Notes: generated by a model from the sequence alone, not told the origin. Counted from the stretch's first letter, positions 7,590 through 15,494 are shown. The stretch is DNA of 64,000 bases from Pseudolactococcus sp041800635 (GCA_047833645.1 CP181259.1:1984001-2048000); one strand, 5' to 3'. Numbers and translations: made by a program.

Positions 7590-7745
7590 TTGAAAATCAA
7601 AAAATCAGCCTCAAATCTACTAACTAGGCATTTTTGTGAGTTAAGTGACAAAGAAATGACCAAAGTAGTGGGGGGGAAGAGCGTTTCATGGTATATTGTT
7701 GGTGGAGGTGCTAGTATGATCCTTCTACCGTGGCTTTTCAAGTGA
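7590..7745 (+). CDS. Double-glycine-leader peptide C, possible pheromone
   Basis: A TTG at 7590 with a strong AAGGAGAGG six bases or less upstream opens a 51-codon frame. The leader ends ELSDKEMTKVVGG, the double-glycine consensus. The predicted mature peptide has 22 residues (KSVSWYIVGGG then ASMILLPWLFK). The short, cationic-hydrophobic product fits an induction pheromone of the kind that works with the 21-bp-spaced repeats upstream, or a third small bacteriocin. The Gly-Gly codons lie inside a run of seven G (7670-7676). It is followed by a terminator. Confidence 0.6.
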   Translation: MKIKKSASNLLTRHFCELSDKEMTKVVGGKSVSWYIVGGGASMILLPWLFK

Positions 7746-7752
7746 GTTAAAG

Positions 7753-7784
7753 GACAGTCAACCATCAGACTTGATTGTCTTTTT
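7753..7784 (+). terminator. Terminator of the peptide cassette
   Basis: GACAGTC (7753-7759) pairs with GATTGTC (7773-7779) with one G-U pair, followed by TTTTT at 7780-7784. It ends the four-peptide unit. Confidence 0.65.
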
Positions 7785-7841
7785 ATGTCTTAGTCAGATG
7801 GTTGAATCTGGAAGTTATGATGAGTTGATGCTTTGGGTTAA

Positions 7842-7857
7842 GGGCACCTCTAATAAC
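7842..7857 (+). repeat. IS left inverted repeat
   Basis: GGGCACCTCTAATAAC at the left IS boundary, preceded by the target copy TTAA. Confidence 0.8.
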
Positions 7858-7976
7858 TACCAATTAATTCACCTCTAAATGAAATTAGAAAAAAACACAG
7901 AAAACTAAGCATAGTCTACTATGTTTTTCTTTATGTTACAGACGCCACTTGACTGTTTATTCTTATTTTAGACAGA

Positions 7977-8981
7977 TTACCTCCATGTTTTGAGATTTAA
8001 ACGTTTAACTTGTTCGTACCTCAATAAGTTATAAGTCAGATTTGTAAGGTCAGTATTTAAAACAGCTCGATCGAATCCAATAGAACGTAAACTAGAACCA
8101 TGCATTGAATTTTCAACAAAGCCAAATACATGTTCAATACGGACACGTATTTTCGAAATGATTTTATTAAACATTTTATCGTCTGCCTTAAGAGATTTAC
8201 AACGTGTGTTTTTAAGACAGGTAAAAAGTTCAGCACCTTTAGGTGTTGCTTGATTTTGATAAGCTGAGTCTGCTAAGGTGATCTCATCGGGATCAACAAG
8301 AACGCCTATTACTTGAGAATCATGCACATTTGCAGGCGTTGTTTGATAATTCTTTACGAATTTTGATTTGGTATCTATAGCAATATGATTTTTGTAGCCA
8401 TAGTGTCTCTCATTACCTTTAATTGTCCAGCGAGCAGCTGTATCCTTCTGTGCTCTTTTGTTCTTCGTCCAATTCACTGGTACCCTATTTGCTTTAATCA
8501 ATTCATTTTCGTCTTTTGGATTACGTTGTTTAGGCGCCTCTATGAATGTTGCATCAACAATCTGTCCTTTATGAGCGATCATCCCTTGTGATTCAAGTTT
8601 TTCTTGAAAGGCAGAAAAAAGCCAGTTTCCTCTATTAGATTTTGATAGCTGATTTCTAAAGTTCCAGATAGTCTTTGCGTCTGGTACCTTGTCATCAATC
8701 TTAAGGAATCTTCTAAACGAAATCCGGTCAATCATTTGATATTCCATTGCATCATCAGATAGATTGTATAAGCGTTGTAAAATTAGAATTTTCAACATTA
8801 AAACAAGGTCATAGGGCGGTCTACCACCATGAGATTTGTTTTTTAAATCATACTTAAAAATCCGGTTAAGAGTTGGGCGAAAACACTCGAAATCAACCAC
8901 TTTTTCTAGCCGCTCAAGAGGGTCTCCTTTTAAACTTAATTTTTCAAGATAGTCGCTATCTCCAAATAAATTCATCTTCAA
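7977..8981 (-). CDS. IS5-family transposase
   Basis: A 334-aa DDE transposase. The N-terminal part has the IS5-group domain (GGRPPYDLVLMLKILILQRL, then YNLSDDAMEYQMIDRISFRRF). The catalytic core shows GQIVDATFIEAP (first D), ITLADSAYQN (second D) and an R/E region KIRVRIEHVFGFVE (final E in the YREK-like helix). The RWTIKGNERHYGYKNHIAID segment before the second D is also typical. The frame is intact, so it may be active. The start ATG lies about 60 bp inside the right inverted repeat. Confidence 0.92.
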   Translation of the reverse strand: MKMNLFGDSDYLEKLSLKGDPLERLEKVVDFECFRPTLNRIFKYDLKNKSHGGRPPYDLVLMLKILILQRLYNLSDDAMEYQMIDRISFRRFLKIDDKVPDAKTIWNFRNQLSKSNRGNWLFSAFQEKLESQGMIAHKGQIVDATFIEAPKQRNPKDENELIKANRVPVNWTKNKRAQKDTAARWTIKGNERHYGYKNHIAIDTKSKFVKNYQTTPANVHDSQVIGVLVDPDEITLADSAYQNQATPKGAELFTCLKNTRCKSLKADDKMFNKIISKIRVRIEHVFGFVENSMHGSSLRSIGFDRAVLNTDLTNLTYNLLRYEQVKRLNLKTWR

Positions 8982-9025
8982 TACCTCGTTAGCTTATTTT
9001 TAATCTATTATACCTCTTTTCATAC

Positions 9026-9041
9026 GTTTTTAGAGGTGCCC
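9026..9041 (-). repeat. IS right inverted repeat
   Basis: On the minus strand the end reads GGGCACCTCTAAAAAC, one mismatch from the left end, and is followed outside by TTAA. Confidence 0.8.
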
Positions 9042-9160
9042 TTAACACTATAGACAAAGAGTTCATAATGGTTATATGTTAATAGCTTGCCAAAGGAGAA
9101 AGTGTGAGCGGATGTGTTAACCTAGCGGATCCGCTCAATGACTGATATTTGAGTGAAAAA

Positions 9161-9256
9161 TTGATTTCTCGTGGTAAAAACTTGACCTACCAAGTCATGC
9201 AAAATGAATCAATAATAGCCAAGTTTTCTAAAAAAGAAACAGTTCCAATAGAATAG
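9161..9256 (+). pseudogene. Possible gene remnant
   Basis: A frame of about 31 codons, LISRGKNLTYQVM then QNESIIAKFSKKETVPIE, ends at TAG 9254-9256, with a TGA shortly upstream. Its composition looks protein-like, but no start with a ribosome site is visible and I recognise no family. It could be the tail of a cassette gene cut off by the IS. Confidence 0.25.
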
Positions 9257-9448
9257 GGACATGGCAAAGGTATTAAAGGGGAGATTGACACGAAAATCCA
9301 TTTCTGGCGTTTTCTCATTTTTCGTGTTTTGCTTGATAATCAATAAAATTCAAATTTACCAAGGGTTGATAAATATGTCAAGGGTGTTTGACATATTAAA
9401 AATAATCAAAATTTTAATCTAAAAACACTCAAAATTACCTCAAAAAAG

Positions 9449-9457
9449 TGTTAGAAT
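9449..9457 (+). promoter_or_regulatory. Candidate pfo promoter, extended -10
   Basis: TGTTAGAAT gives an extended -10. A transcript from about 9464 would contain the whole structured leader (9515-9774) before pfo. No good -35 is seen. Confidence 0.4.
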
Positions 9458-9514
9458 AGACAAGTATAACTTAGTCAAAGTAAGCATACTCATAGACCTG
9501 ATTTTAACATCACA

Positions 9515-9774
9515 GAAAGACTTTGAGCGGACGCTAGACTCCCTCAAGCACAAAATCAAAATAGCTTTCGGCTAAGATAGTCAACTCATCGTCAACCATT
9601 CTTACCGTATATGGATACGCTTTCGAATGTTTTCCTTGACTTGTCTATCTTAGCACAAAATCTTGTATTTTGATTTTATACTTGAATGAGTCTGTTCGCG
9701 AATGACCCTGCTTGGGCGGAGCGTTAGCGGAGGTTAAGTTTCAAGATTTCAAGAAATGAAATCACAGAAAGAGG
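9515..9774 (+). promoter_or_regulatory. Structured 5' leader element, copy 1, with a long arm
   Basis: Copy 1 of an element also found at 41792 and 53015. Shared blocks, in order: CTTTGAGCGG; CGCGAATGACCCTGCTTGG; AAGTTTCAAGAT; TGAAATC; AGAAAG. Predicted stems are GCGG/TCGC (9527-9530 with 9695-9698), TGACC/GGTTA, and a final hairpin GATTTCA-agaa-TGAAATC directly before the pfo Shine-Dalgarno AGAAAGAGG. Here the GCGG/TCGC loop is replaced by an arm of about 165 nt with nested pairings: AGACTC/GAGTCT, TCAAG/CTTGA, AAAATCAAAATA/TATTTTGATTTT, CTAAGATAG/CTATCTTAG and GTCAA/TTGAC. The structure was folded by eye. The element probably acts on translation of pfo; its ligand is unknown. Confidence 0.65.
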
Positions 9775-9779
9775 TAAAC

Positions 9780-12700
9780 ATGCGTAAAACAATGGACGGG
9801 AATATGGCAGCGGCACATGTGGCTTATGCCTTCACAGAAGTGGCGTCTATCTATCCAATTACACCATCTAGTCCCATGGCAGAATACACAGATGAGTGGC
9901 AGGCTGCAGGGCGCAAAAATATTTGGGGCGATACGGTCTCGATTAGTGAAATGCAGTCTGAGGCGGGTGCCGCAGGTGCGATTCACGGCGCACTCAAAGC
10001 GGGGGCGCTTGCGACGACCTATACAGCGTCGCAAGGCTTGCTCCTGATGCTACCCAACATGTATAAAATCGCAGGGGAATTACTGCCTAGCGTGATTCAT
10101 GTGGCGGCGCGTGCGGTGTCGACCAATGCTCTGAATATTTTTGGTGATCAGTCTGATGTCATGAGCGCGCGTGCAACGGGGTATGTCATGTTAGCAGAGT
10201 CTTCTGTTCAAGAAGTCATGGACTTGTCAGCTGTGGCACATTTAGCGACGATTGAAGCATCTGTGCCCTTTATGAACTTTTTTGATGGCTTTAGAACCTC
10301 TCATGAACTACAAAAAATTGAGGTTCTAGACTATGCGGATCTCGGTCAACTGATTAATCAAGAAAAGCTGCAAGCATTCCGTGATAGAGCCATGAATCCT
10401 GACCATCCAACGGTTTCGGGGACTAATCAGAATGCTGACATCCATTTCCAACAGCGTGAAACGACCAATGGTTACTATGACAAAGTGCCTGCGATTGTCC
10501 AAAAATACATGGGCAAGATTAACAATTTGCGTGGGACAGATTACGATTTGATCAATTATTACGGGGCAGTGGATGCGACGGAAGTGATTGTGGCGATCGG
10601 CTCTGTCGGTGAAACAATCGAGCAAACGGTGGATTATCTGAATGCGCAAGGTCGCAAGACAGGTTTCTTAAATGTGCATCTCTATCGGCCATTTCCAGCA
10701 AAAAACTTCCTTGAAAAACTCCCGAAAACGGTGAAAAATATCGCTGTCTTGGATAGAACCAAAGAACCGGGTGCTGATGGCGAGCCACTTTATCTGGATG
10801 TTAAGTCTGTCTTATTTGACCAGGCAGCTGACATCAAAGTAATCGGTGGCCGTTATGGGATTGGGGCCAAAGATACGACACCAAGTCAAATCGTCGCTGT
10901 TTTTGATGAATTGGTTAAAAATGCGCCTAAAAAACGCTTCACAATCGGAATCACGGATGATGTGACGAATTTGTCGCTCAACTTAGGACCTTCGCTTGAT
11001 TTGACACCAAGTTCAACCTTCCAAGCCAAGTTCTGGGGATTTGGTTCTGATGGCACTGTTGGGGCTAATAAATCGGCCATTAAAATTATCGGCAACCACA
11101 CGGATAAATATGTCCAAGGTGCTTTTGCCTACGATTCTAAAAAATCTGGTGGCTTGACAGTCAGTCACCTGCGTTTTGGTGACACACCGATTAAATCAAC
11201 CTATATGATTCAACACGCCGATTTTGTCAGCCTGTCAACAGCCAGTTATGTCCACCAATATGATGTCCTGAAAGGCCTTAAAAAAGGTGGTACTTTCTTG
11301 CTCAATACGGTCTGGACGGATGAGCAGCTTGATCATCATTTGCCAAGTCGGATGAAACGTTATCTCGCTGAAAACGATATTCAGTTTTATACCATGAATG
11401 CCGTTGAAATTGCGGGAAAAGCTGGCCTTGGTAGACGGATTAACACCGCCATGCAAGTTGGGTTCTTTAAATTATCACAAATCATGCCATTTGATGAGGT
11501 CTTTAGCATTCTCAAACAAGATGCGCATGACAGTTATGCCCGCAAATCGATGAAGATTGTTGAGCAAAACTGGCAAGCCATGGATTTGGCAGTGGATGGC
11601 TTGCACAAAGTGACGATTCCAGCCGATTGGGCAGTGGCTAAAGCGCCACAAGCCATTGAAGTTGGCGGTGAAAAAGTGAAGAAATACGTCTTCCAAATCG
11701 TCAATAACGTAAACGCGCAAGAAGGCGATAACCTGTCAGTTGGGGATTTAGTTGACAATGACATGACAGACGGTCGTATGCCACTTGGCACAACGGCTTC
11801 TGAAAAACGTGGCGTTGCTTTAGAAGTACCCATCTGGGATGTTGACAAGTGTACCATGTGTAATGAGTGTAGTTTTGTCTGCCCACACGCAGCGATTCGA
11901 CCTTTCTTATTGGATGAAGATGAAGTCAACGAAGCGCCAGAAGGCTATCTCGTCAAAGATTACCGTGGCGCAGACGGCCTCATGTATCGCATTCAGGTTT
12001 CTGTCGAAGACTGTACGGGATGTGGTCTCTGTGTCGAGGCTTGTCCTGCCAAAGGTAAAGCACTCGAAATGAGACCTTATGAAGAAGTGCGTGCAGAAGC
12101 AGCGAACTGGGCCTTCTCGATGACCCTGAAAACCAAAGCCAATCCAGCCAAAGCCAACACAGTGATCGGCACCCAGTTCAACACGCCCTTACTCGAATTC
12201 TCAGGCGCCTGTGCCGGCTGTGGCGAAACGCCTTACGTGAAACTCCTCACCCAAATGTTCGGCGACCGCATGATGATTGCCAATGCCACAGGTTGCTCCT
12301 CTATCTGGGGCGGTGCAGCACCTGTCAGCCCTTACACCACAAATGATGCCGGCCAAGGCCCCGCTTGGTCTAACTCCCTTTTGGAGGACAATGCGGAATT
12401 TGGCTATGGCATGTGGTTGGCGTCGCAAGCGCGCCGCACGAAATTAGCCAAGGATTTGACAACTCTGCTGAATGACGTGTCAGTACCAGATGAAGTAGCA
12501 GCCCTGATGCAAGACTGGATTGACCATAAAGACGACTCTGAAGGCACACGCCAACGTGCTGAAAAACTCAAGAGTGTCCTAGCAGACTTAGGGTCAGCCT
12601 TTGACAGTATTCGAGCGCGACAAGACCAATTTGTCAAACCGACGCAATGGATGATTGGTGGTGATGGTTGGGCTTACGATATTGGTTTTGGTGGGATTGA

Positions 12701-13448
12701 CCATGTCATCGCCTCAGGTGCAGATGTGAATATGCTGGTCATGGATAATGAAGTCTATGCCAATACCGGTGGTCAAGTCTCTAAAGGGACACCACGCTCT
12801 GCGATTGAGAAATTCTCAGCAGCAGGGAAAGCCGCAGCCAAAAAAGACCTAGGTTTCATGGCCATGACCTATGGTAATGTCTATGTCGCACAAATCGCCT
12901 CAGGTGCTAATAAAATGCAAACGATTAAGGCTTTTGAAGAAGCAGAACGCCATAATGGTCCGTCCATCATCATCGCCTATACACCATGTATCTCACATGG
13001 TTTACGCGGTGGCATGTCACAAACCATCCGAGAAGCCAAAGAAGCTGTTGAGTCTGGTTATTGGCAACTTTACCGCTATAATCCAAACTTGGAAGATATA
13101 GGGAAAAATCCCCTCACGCTTGATTTTAAGAAACCTGATTTTGATAAAATGACAGAGTTCATGACCCAACAAGTCCGATTTGCAAGTCTGCAACGAATCA
13201 AACCAGAAGCAGCGCAAGCCTTGTTTGATAAAACAACCGCAGATGCACGACGGAAATTTGTTCGTTATGCCAGAATGTCTGGTGACTTAGATAAATTCCT
13301 AGCCAAGGAAGCTAAGGCTAAAGGTGAACAACCAGTCCTTGTTACTTCGGTCAAAGTAGAACGTCCAAAACGTGAAAAAGACCCTGAAGCAGAAGCTCGC
13401 CGGGCTGCCAAACGTGCGGAACGTGCCGCAAAACGCACAGGAAATTAA
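9780..13448 (+). CDS. pfo: Pyruvate:ferredoxin (flavodoxin) oxidoreductase
   Basis: A 1222-aa homodimeric PFOR (NifJ/Por) that converts pyruvate and CoA to acetyl-CoA and CO2, reducing ferredoxin or flavodoxin. It has all fused domains in order: N-terminal pyrimidine-binding domain (YPITPSSPMAEYTDEW), transketolase-C-like domain, gamma domain with DLVDNDMTDGRMPLG, two 4Fe-4S motifs (CTMCNECSFVCP and CTGCGLCVEACP), and the TPP domain (CAGCGETPY, ATGCSSIWGG, GGDGWAYDIGFGG, DNEVYANTGGQ). The Ala/Arg/Lys-rich C-terminus is about 60 residues past the core. I start at ATG 9780 (MRKTMDGN) with AGAAAGAGG upstream; an in-frame ATG at 9756 lies in the leader hairpin and is unlikely. PFOR is oxygen-sensitive and unusual in lactic acid bacteria. 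Confidence 0.95.
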   Translation: MRKTMDGNMAAAHVAYAFTEVASIYPITPSSPMAEYTDEWQAAGRKNIWGDTVSISEMQSEAGAAGAIHGALKAGALATTYTASQGLLLMLPNMYKIAGELLPSVIHVAARAVSTNALNIFGDQSDVMSARATGYVMLAESSVQEVMDLSAVAHLATIEASVPFMNFFDGFRTSHELQKIEVLDYADLGQLINQEKLQAFRDRAMNPDHPTVSGTNQNADIHFQQRETTNGYYDKVPAIVQKYMGKINNLRGTDYDLINYYGAVDATEVIVAIGSVGETIEQTVDYLNAQGRKTGFLNVHLYRPFPAKNFLEKLPKTVKNIAVLDRTKEPGADGEPLYLDVKSVLFDQAADIKVIGGRYGIGAKDTTPSQIVAVFDELVKNAPKKRFTIGITDDVTNLSLNLGPSLDLTPSSTFQAKFWGFGSDGTVGANKSAIKIIGNHTDKYVQGAFAYDSKKSGGLTVSHLRFGDTPIKSTYMIQHADFVSLSTASYVHQYDVLKGLKKGGTFLLNTVWTDEQLDHHLPSRMKRYLAENDIQFYTMNAVEIAGKAGLGRRINTAMQVGFFKLSQIMPFDEVFSILKQDAHDSYARKSMKIVEQNWQAMDLAVDGLHKVTIPADWAVAKAPQAIEVGGEKVKKYVFQIVNNVNAQEGDNLSVGDLVDNDMTDGRMPLGTTASEKRGVALEVPIWDVDKCTMCNECSFVCPHAAIRPFLLDEDEVNEAPEGYLVKDYRGADGLMYRIQVSVEDCTGCGLCVEACPAKGKALEMRPYEEVRAEAANWAFSMTLKTKANPAKANTVIGTQFNTPLLEFSGACAGCGETPYVKLLTQMFGDRMMIANATGCSSIWGGAAPVSPYTTNDAGQGPAWSNSLLEDNAEFGYGMWLASQARRTKLAKDLTTLLNDVSVPDEVAALMQDWIDHKDDSEGTRQRAEKLKSVLADLGSAFDSIRARQDQFVKPTQWMIGGDGWAYDIGFGGIDHVIASGADVNMLVMDNEVYANTGGQVSKGTPRSAIEKFSAAGKAAAKKDLGFMAMTYGNVYVAQIASGANKMQTIKAFEEAERHNGPSIIIAYTPCISHGLRGGMSQTIREAKEAVESGYWQLYRYNPNLEDIGKNPLTLDFKKPDFDKMTEFMTQQVRFASLQRIKPEAAQALFDKTTADARRKFVRYARMSGDLDKFLAKEAKAKGEQPVLVTSVKVERPKREKDPEAEARRAAKRAERAAKRTGN

Positions 13449-13457
13449 CATATTAAA

Positions 13458-13486
13458 CATCGTTCAATGACTGAATGGTGTTTTTT
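13458..13486 (+). terminator. pfo terminator
   Basis: CATCGTTCA pairs with TGAATGGTG (two G-U pairs) around ATGAC, followed by TTTTTT at 13481-13486, 10 bp past the pfo stop. Confidence 0.8.
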
Positions 13487-13516
13487 GTTCACTGTCAAAT
13501 TCATTGCAACTATCAT

Positions 13517-13545
13517 TTGTCGGTGGTCTAGTCCTATGTTATAAT
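13517..13545 (+). promoter_or_regulatory. Promoter of the EIIB-like gene
   Basis: TTGTCG (13517-13522), 17-bp spacer, TATAAT (13540-13545). The gene starts 48 bp downstream after GAAAGAGG. Confidence 0.65.
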
Positions 13546-13593
13546 AAAGATTAGAAAATGATTTCAAATTAATGAAAGAGGATTGGGTGAAAA

Positions 13594-14517
13594 ATGTTTG
13601 TTTATATTTGTTGTTCAGGTGGGATGTCATCCAGTCTATTTTGTATCAAAATGGTGACCGCACTGGAAGCAACCTATCCCGCTTTAAAAGTAAGGTCAGC
13701 GCATTTAGATACTGTTATGGCGAGAGAGACCATTTATCGAGAAAAGTATGACTTGATACTTATCTATGGCGGGATTGAAATCATCCGCCCTGAGAATGCT
13801 TTCGATCTCAATCAATTGATTGATGTTATTTTAATAGCGCCTCAAGTGGCTTATCTATTGCCTTTAAAACAAGAGATATTGAAGGACTATCCGATTATCA
13901 TCAAATTAATTGACAAGAAAATATTTGGGACAGTGGCTGGTGCACAGGCAGCTGGTGATTTATTAGATGAACTTGTCGCCTTGGATTTGGAACGTTCATA
14001 TTTGTCAGCTACCTTGATCGAGACCAAAATTGCTGATAAAAATATTGAGCTTTTGTTAAATGGGTTGGATCGAAAGGGTGATTGTGCCAAGCAATTGATT
14101 CAGTCCTTTGAAGAGATGGGATTAAGAGTTGTACAGGAAAAATATGGTCTAGATACGCTCTATCAATTTCATCCCAAAGCTGATTATGATATCAGGCTTT
14201 TGTTTGGCTACAATCATATGTTGGCAGCAGAAGACATGGGCAAACTTTCTCGAAGGATTGATGGTTTGATTTATTTGGAAAGTCCCTTAGAGAATCCCAA
14301 GATAAACTGGTTTCAAGACTATCAAATCCCCTTGTTTAAGCTTAGCCGTGATAGTAATTATGGCCAGGCAGTTGAACTGTCTGATATTCAAGACTTCCTT
14401 TTAACAGTCGCCCAACGATCAGAAGCGATCAGTGAGACTTACGTTGCTAAATTTGAAGCAGCACCACCTGAAAAGCGCAGACACCATTTTCTAGGGATTT
14501 TATCATGGGAAACCTGA
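13594..14517 (+). CDS. Orphan PTS EIIB (lactose/cellobiose type)-like protein with unknown C-terminal region
   Basis: A 307-aa soluble protein. The first 100 residues look like EIIB of the lactose/chitobiose PTS family: a beta strand, then CCSGGMSSSLFCIKM, where the second cysteine matches the phosphocysteine of the C(x)AGMSTSLL motif. EIIBs are about 105 aa; the remaining 200 residues, with segments DYDIRLLFGYNHMLAAEDM and RRIDGLIYLESPL, are not a family I recognise. No EIIA or EIIC gene is adjacent, so a sensory or regulatory role by phosphorylation is possible. It has its own promoter and lies between pfo and the c-di-AMP operon. Confidence 0.6.
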   Translation: MFVYICCSGGMSSSLFCIKMVTALEATYPALKVRSAHLDTVMARETIYREKYDLILIYGGIEIIRPENAFDLNQLIDVILIAPQVAYLLPLKQEILKDYPIIIKLIDKKIFGTVAGAQAAGDLLDELVALDLERSYLSATLIETKIADKNIELLLNGLDRKGDCAKQLIQSFEEMGLRVVQEKYGLDTLYQFHPKADYDIRLLFGYNHMLAAEDMGKLSRRIDGLIYLESPLENPKINWFQDYQIPLFKLSRDSNYGQAVELSDIQDFLLTVAQRSEAISETYVAKFEAAPPEKRRHHFLGILSWET

Positions 14518-14591
14518 GGATCTATTTTCATGCGTCTTAGTTAATAATTTAAATAGAATTAACCCTTTTCCCTGTTAAAAAAAGTCAAAAA

Positions 14592-14600
14592 TGGTAAAAT
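14592..14600 (+). promoter_or_regulatory. Extended -10 six bases before the cdaA start
   Basis: TGGTAAAAT ends at 14600 and the cdaA ATG is at 14607, so transcription should begin at or next to the A of ATG. No Shine-Dalgarno is present. A leaderless mRNA is predicted. Confidence 0.5.
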
Positions 14601-14606
14601 TGAAAC

Positions 14607-15494
14607 ATGAATGATTTTAATCAGATTTTTAACCTGCAGTCTTGGCAGGAAATAATTCAGCTGAATCTGACGCCGTGGCGCCTTTTTATCGCCATCGTCG
14701 ATATCAGTTTGATTACCTTTTTGATTTATAGCGCCTTGCGAAGCGTGCAAGGAACCAAATTGATGACATTGGTGCGCGGTGTCCTCTTATTTATCATGCT
14801 CAAAATCATCAGCGGTTGGCTGGGGCTAGGGACTTTCGAGTGGCTCCTGAACCAAGTCATTACTTATGGGGTGATCGCGGCTGTTATCGTCTTTCAACCA
14901 GAAATTCGTCGTGGTCTTGAAAGTCTTGGGCGCACCACAAATATTTTTAGTTTTAGCTTATTAGATGATAAGAAGAAGCAATCGAGCAACATTAAAGCCT
15001 ATGAAAAATCATTCGACTACATGAGCGAGCGAAAAATTGGTGCACTAATTGTTATCGAGCAGTCTCAAACACTGGAAGAGTACATCTCGACCGGGATTAA
15101 ACTGGACGCCGATATCACCGCAGAGTTGCTCATTAACATCTTCATTCCCAATACCCCCTTGCATGATGGAGCAGTCATCATTCAAGGGGACAAGATTGCG
15201 GTGACGTCAGCCTACTTACCCCTAACCGAAAATGGTAAGATTTCTAAGGAATTTGGAACCCGTCACCGTGCGGCGATAGGGATCTCTGAAGTATCAGACG
15301 CCATTACCCTGATTGTTTCTGAAGAAACAGGAGGCCTATCGATTACTAAAAATGGTGAATTTTACTCTGACCTCTCTAAAAGTGAGTTTCATGACTTTTT
15401 GATCAAAAATCTAGAAGATACTACTAAACCTAAAAAACGAGACAGACTCTTGAAGAAATTGAAGACAAAGAGAGGTCAAGCAAATGAAAAATAA
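14607..15494 (+). CDS. cdaA: Diadenylate cyclase CdaA
   Basis: A 295-aa membrane enzyme that joins two ATP to make c-di-AMP, the messenger controlling potassium, osmolyte and wall homeostasis. Three membrane helices occupy residues about 25-100 (the second: TLVRGVLLFIMLKIISGWLG). The DisA_N domain follows, with the DGA motif in PLHDGAVII and the RHR motif in GTRHRAAIG, both catalytic. The start matches homologues (NLQSWQEI). It overlaps cdaR by 11 bp in the conserved cdaA-cdaR-glmM operon. A promoter -10 ends six bases before the ATG. Confidence 0.95.
   Translation: MNDFNQIFNLQSWQEIIQLNLTPWRLFIAIVDISLITFLIYSALRSVQGTKLMTLVRGVLLFIMLKIISGWLGLGTFEWLLNQVITYGVIAAVIVFQPEIRRGLESLGRTTNIFSFSLLDDKKKQSSNIKAYEKSFDYMSERKIGALIVIEQSQTLEEYISTGIKLDADITAELLINIFIPNTPLHDGAVIIQGDKIAVTSAYLPLTENGKISKEFGTRHRAAIGISEVSDAITLIVSEETGGLSITKNGEFYSDLSKSEFHDFLIKNLEDTTKPKKRDRLLKKLKTKRGQANEK

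Larger units (their letters stand above)
7842..9041 (-). mobile_element. IS5-family insertion sequence, 1200 bp, apparently complete
   Basis: The ends are inverted repeats beginning GGGCACCTCTAA; the first 16 bp match at 15 positions. TTAA flanks both ends (7838-7841 and 9042-9045), a 4-bp target duplication as expected for IS5-type elements with YTAR-like targets. One uninterrupted transposase gene fills the element on the minus strand. The left end carries an extra internal CACCTCTAA copy near 7870. It is inserted just after the terminator of the bacteriocin cassette, and may have separated it from partner genes. Confidence 0.88.
9042..9512. other. 470 bp between the IS and the pfo leader: debris and hairpins
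   Basis: No intact gene. An 8-bp inverted repeat, GAGCGGAT/ATCCGCTC, lies at 9106-9136. A stem with ACACGAAAA and TTTTCGTGT arms lies near 9287-9337. A perfect 10-bp hairpin, AATATGTCAA-gggtgt-TTGACATATT, is at 9372-9397. The last could be an operator for pfo. TGTTAGAAT at 9449-9457 is an extended -10 candidate for pfo transcription. Confidence 0.5.

Noticed and set aside
9372..9397. FNR/Rex-like operator for pfo
   Set aside because: The hairpin AATATGTCAA/TTGACATATT does not fit TTGAT-N4-ATCAA or the Rex consensus. Kept only as an unnamed inverted repeat.
9515..9774. T-box riboswitch in the pfo leader
   Set aside because: No AGGGTGGNACCGCG-like T-box and no terminator before the gene; the gene is not an aminoacyl-tRNA or amino acid gene.
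9756..9779. Upstream ATG of pfo
   Set aside because: It lies in the right arm of the leader hairpin and has no Shine-Dalgarno; the ATG at 9780 does.
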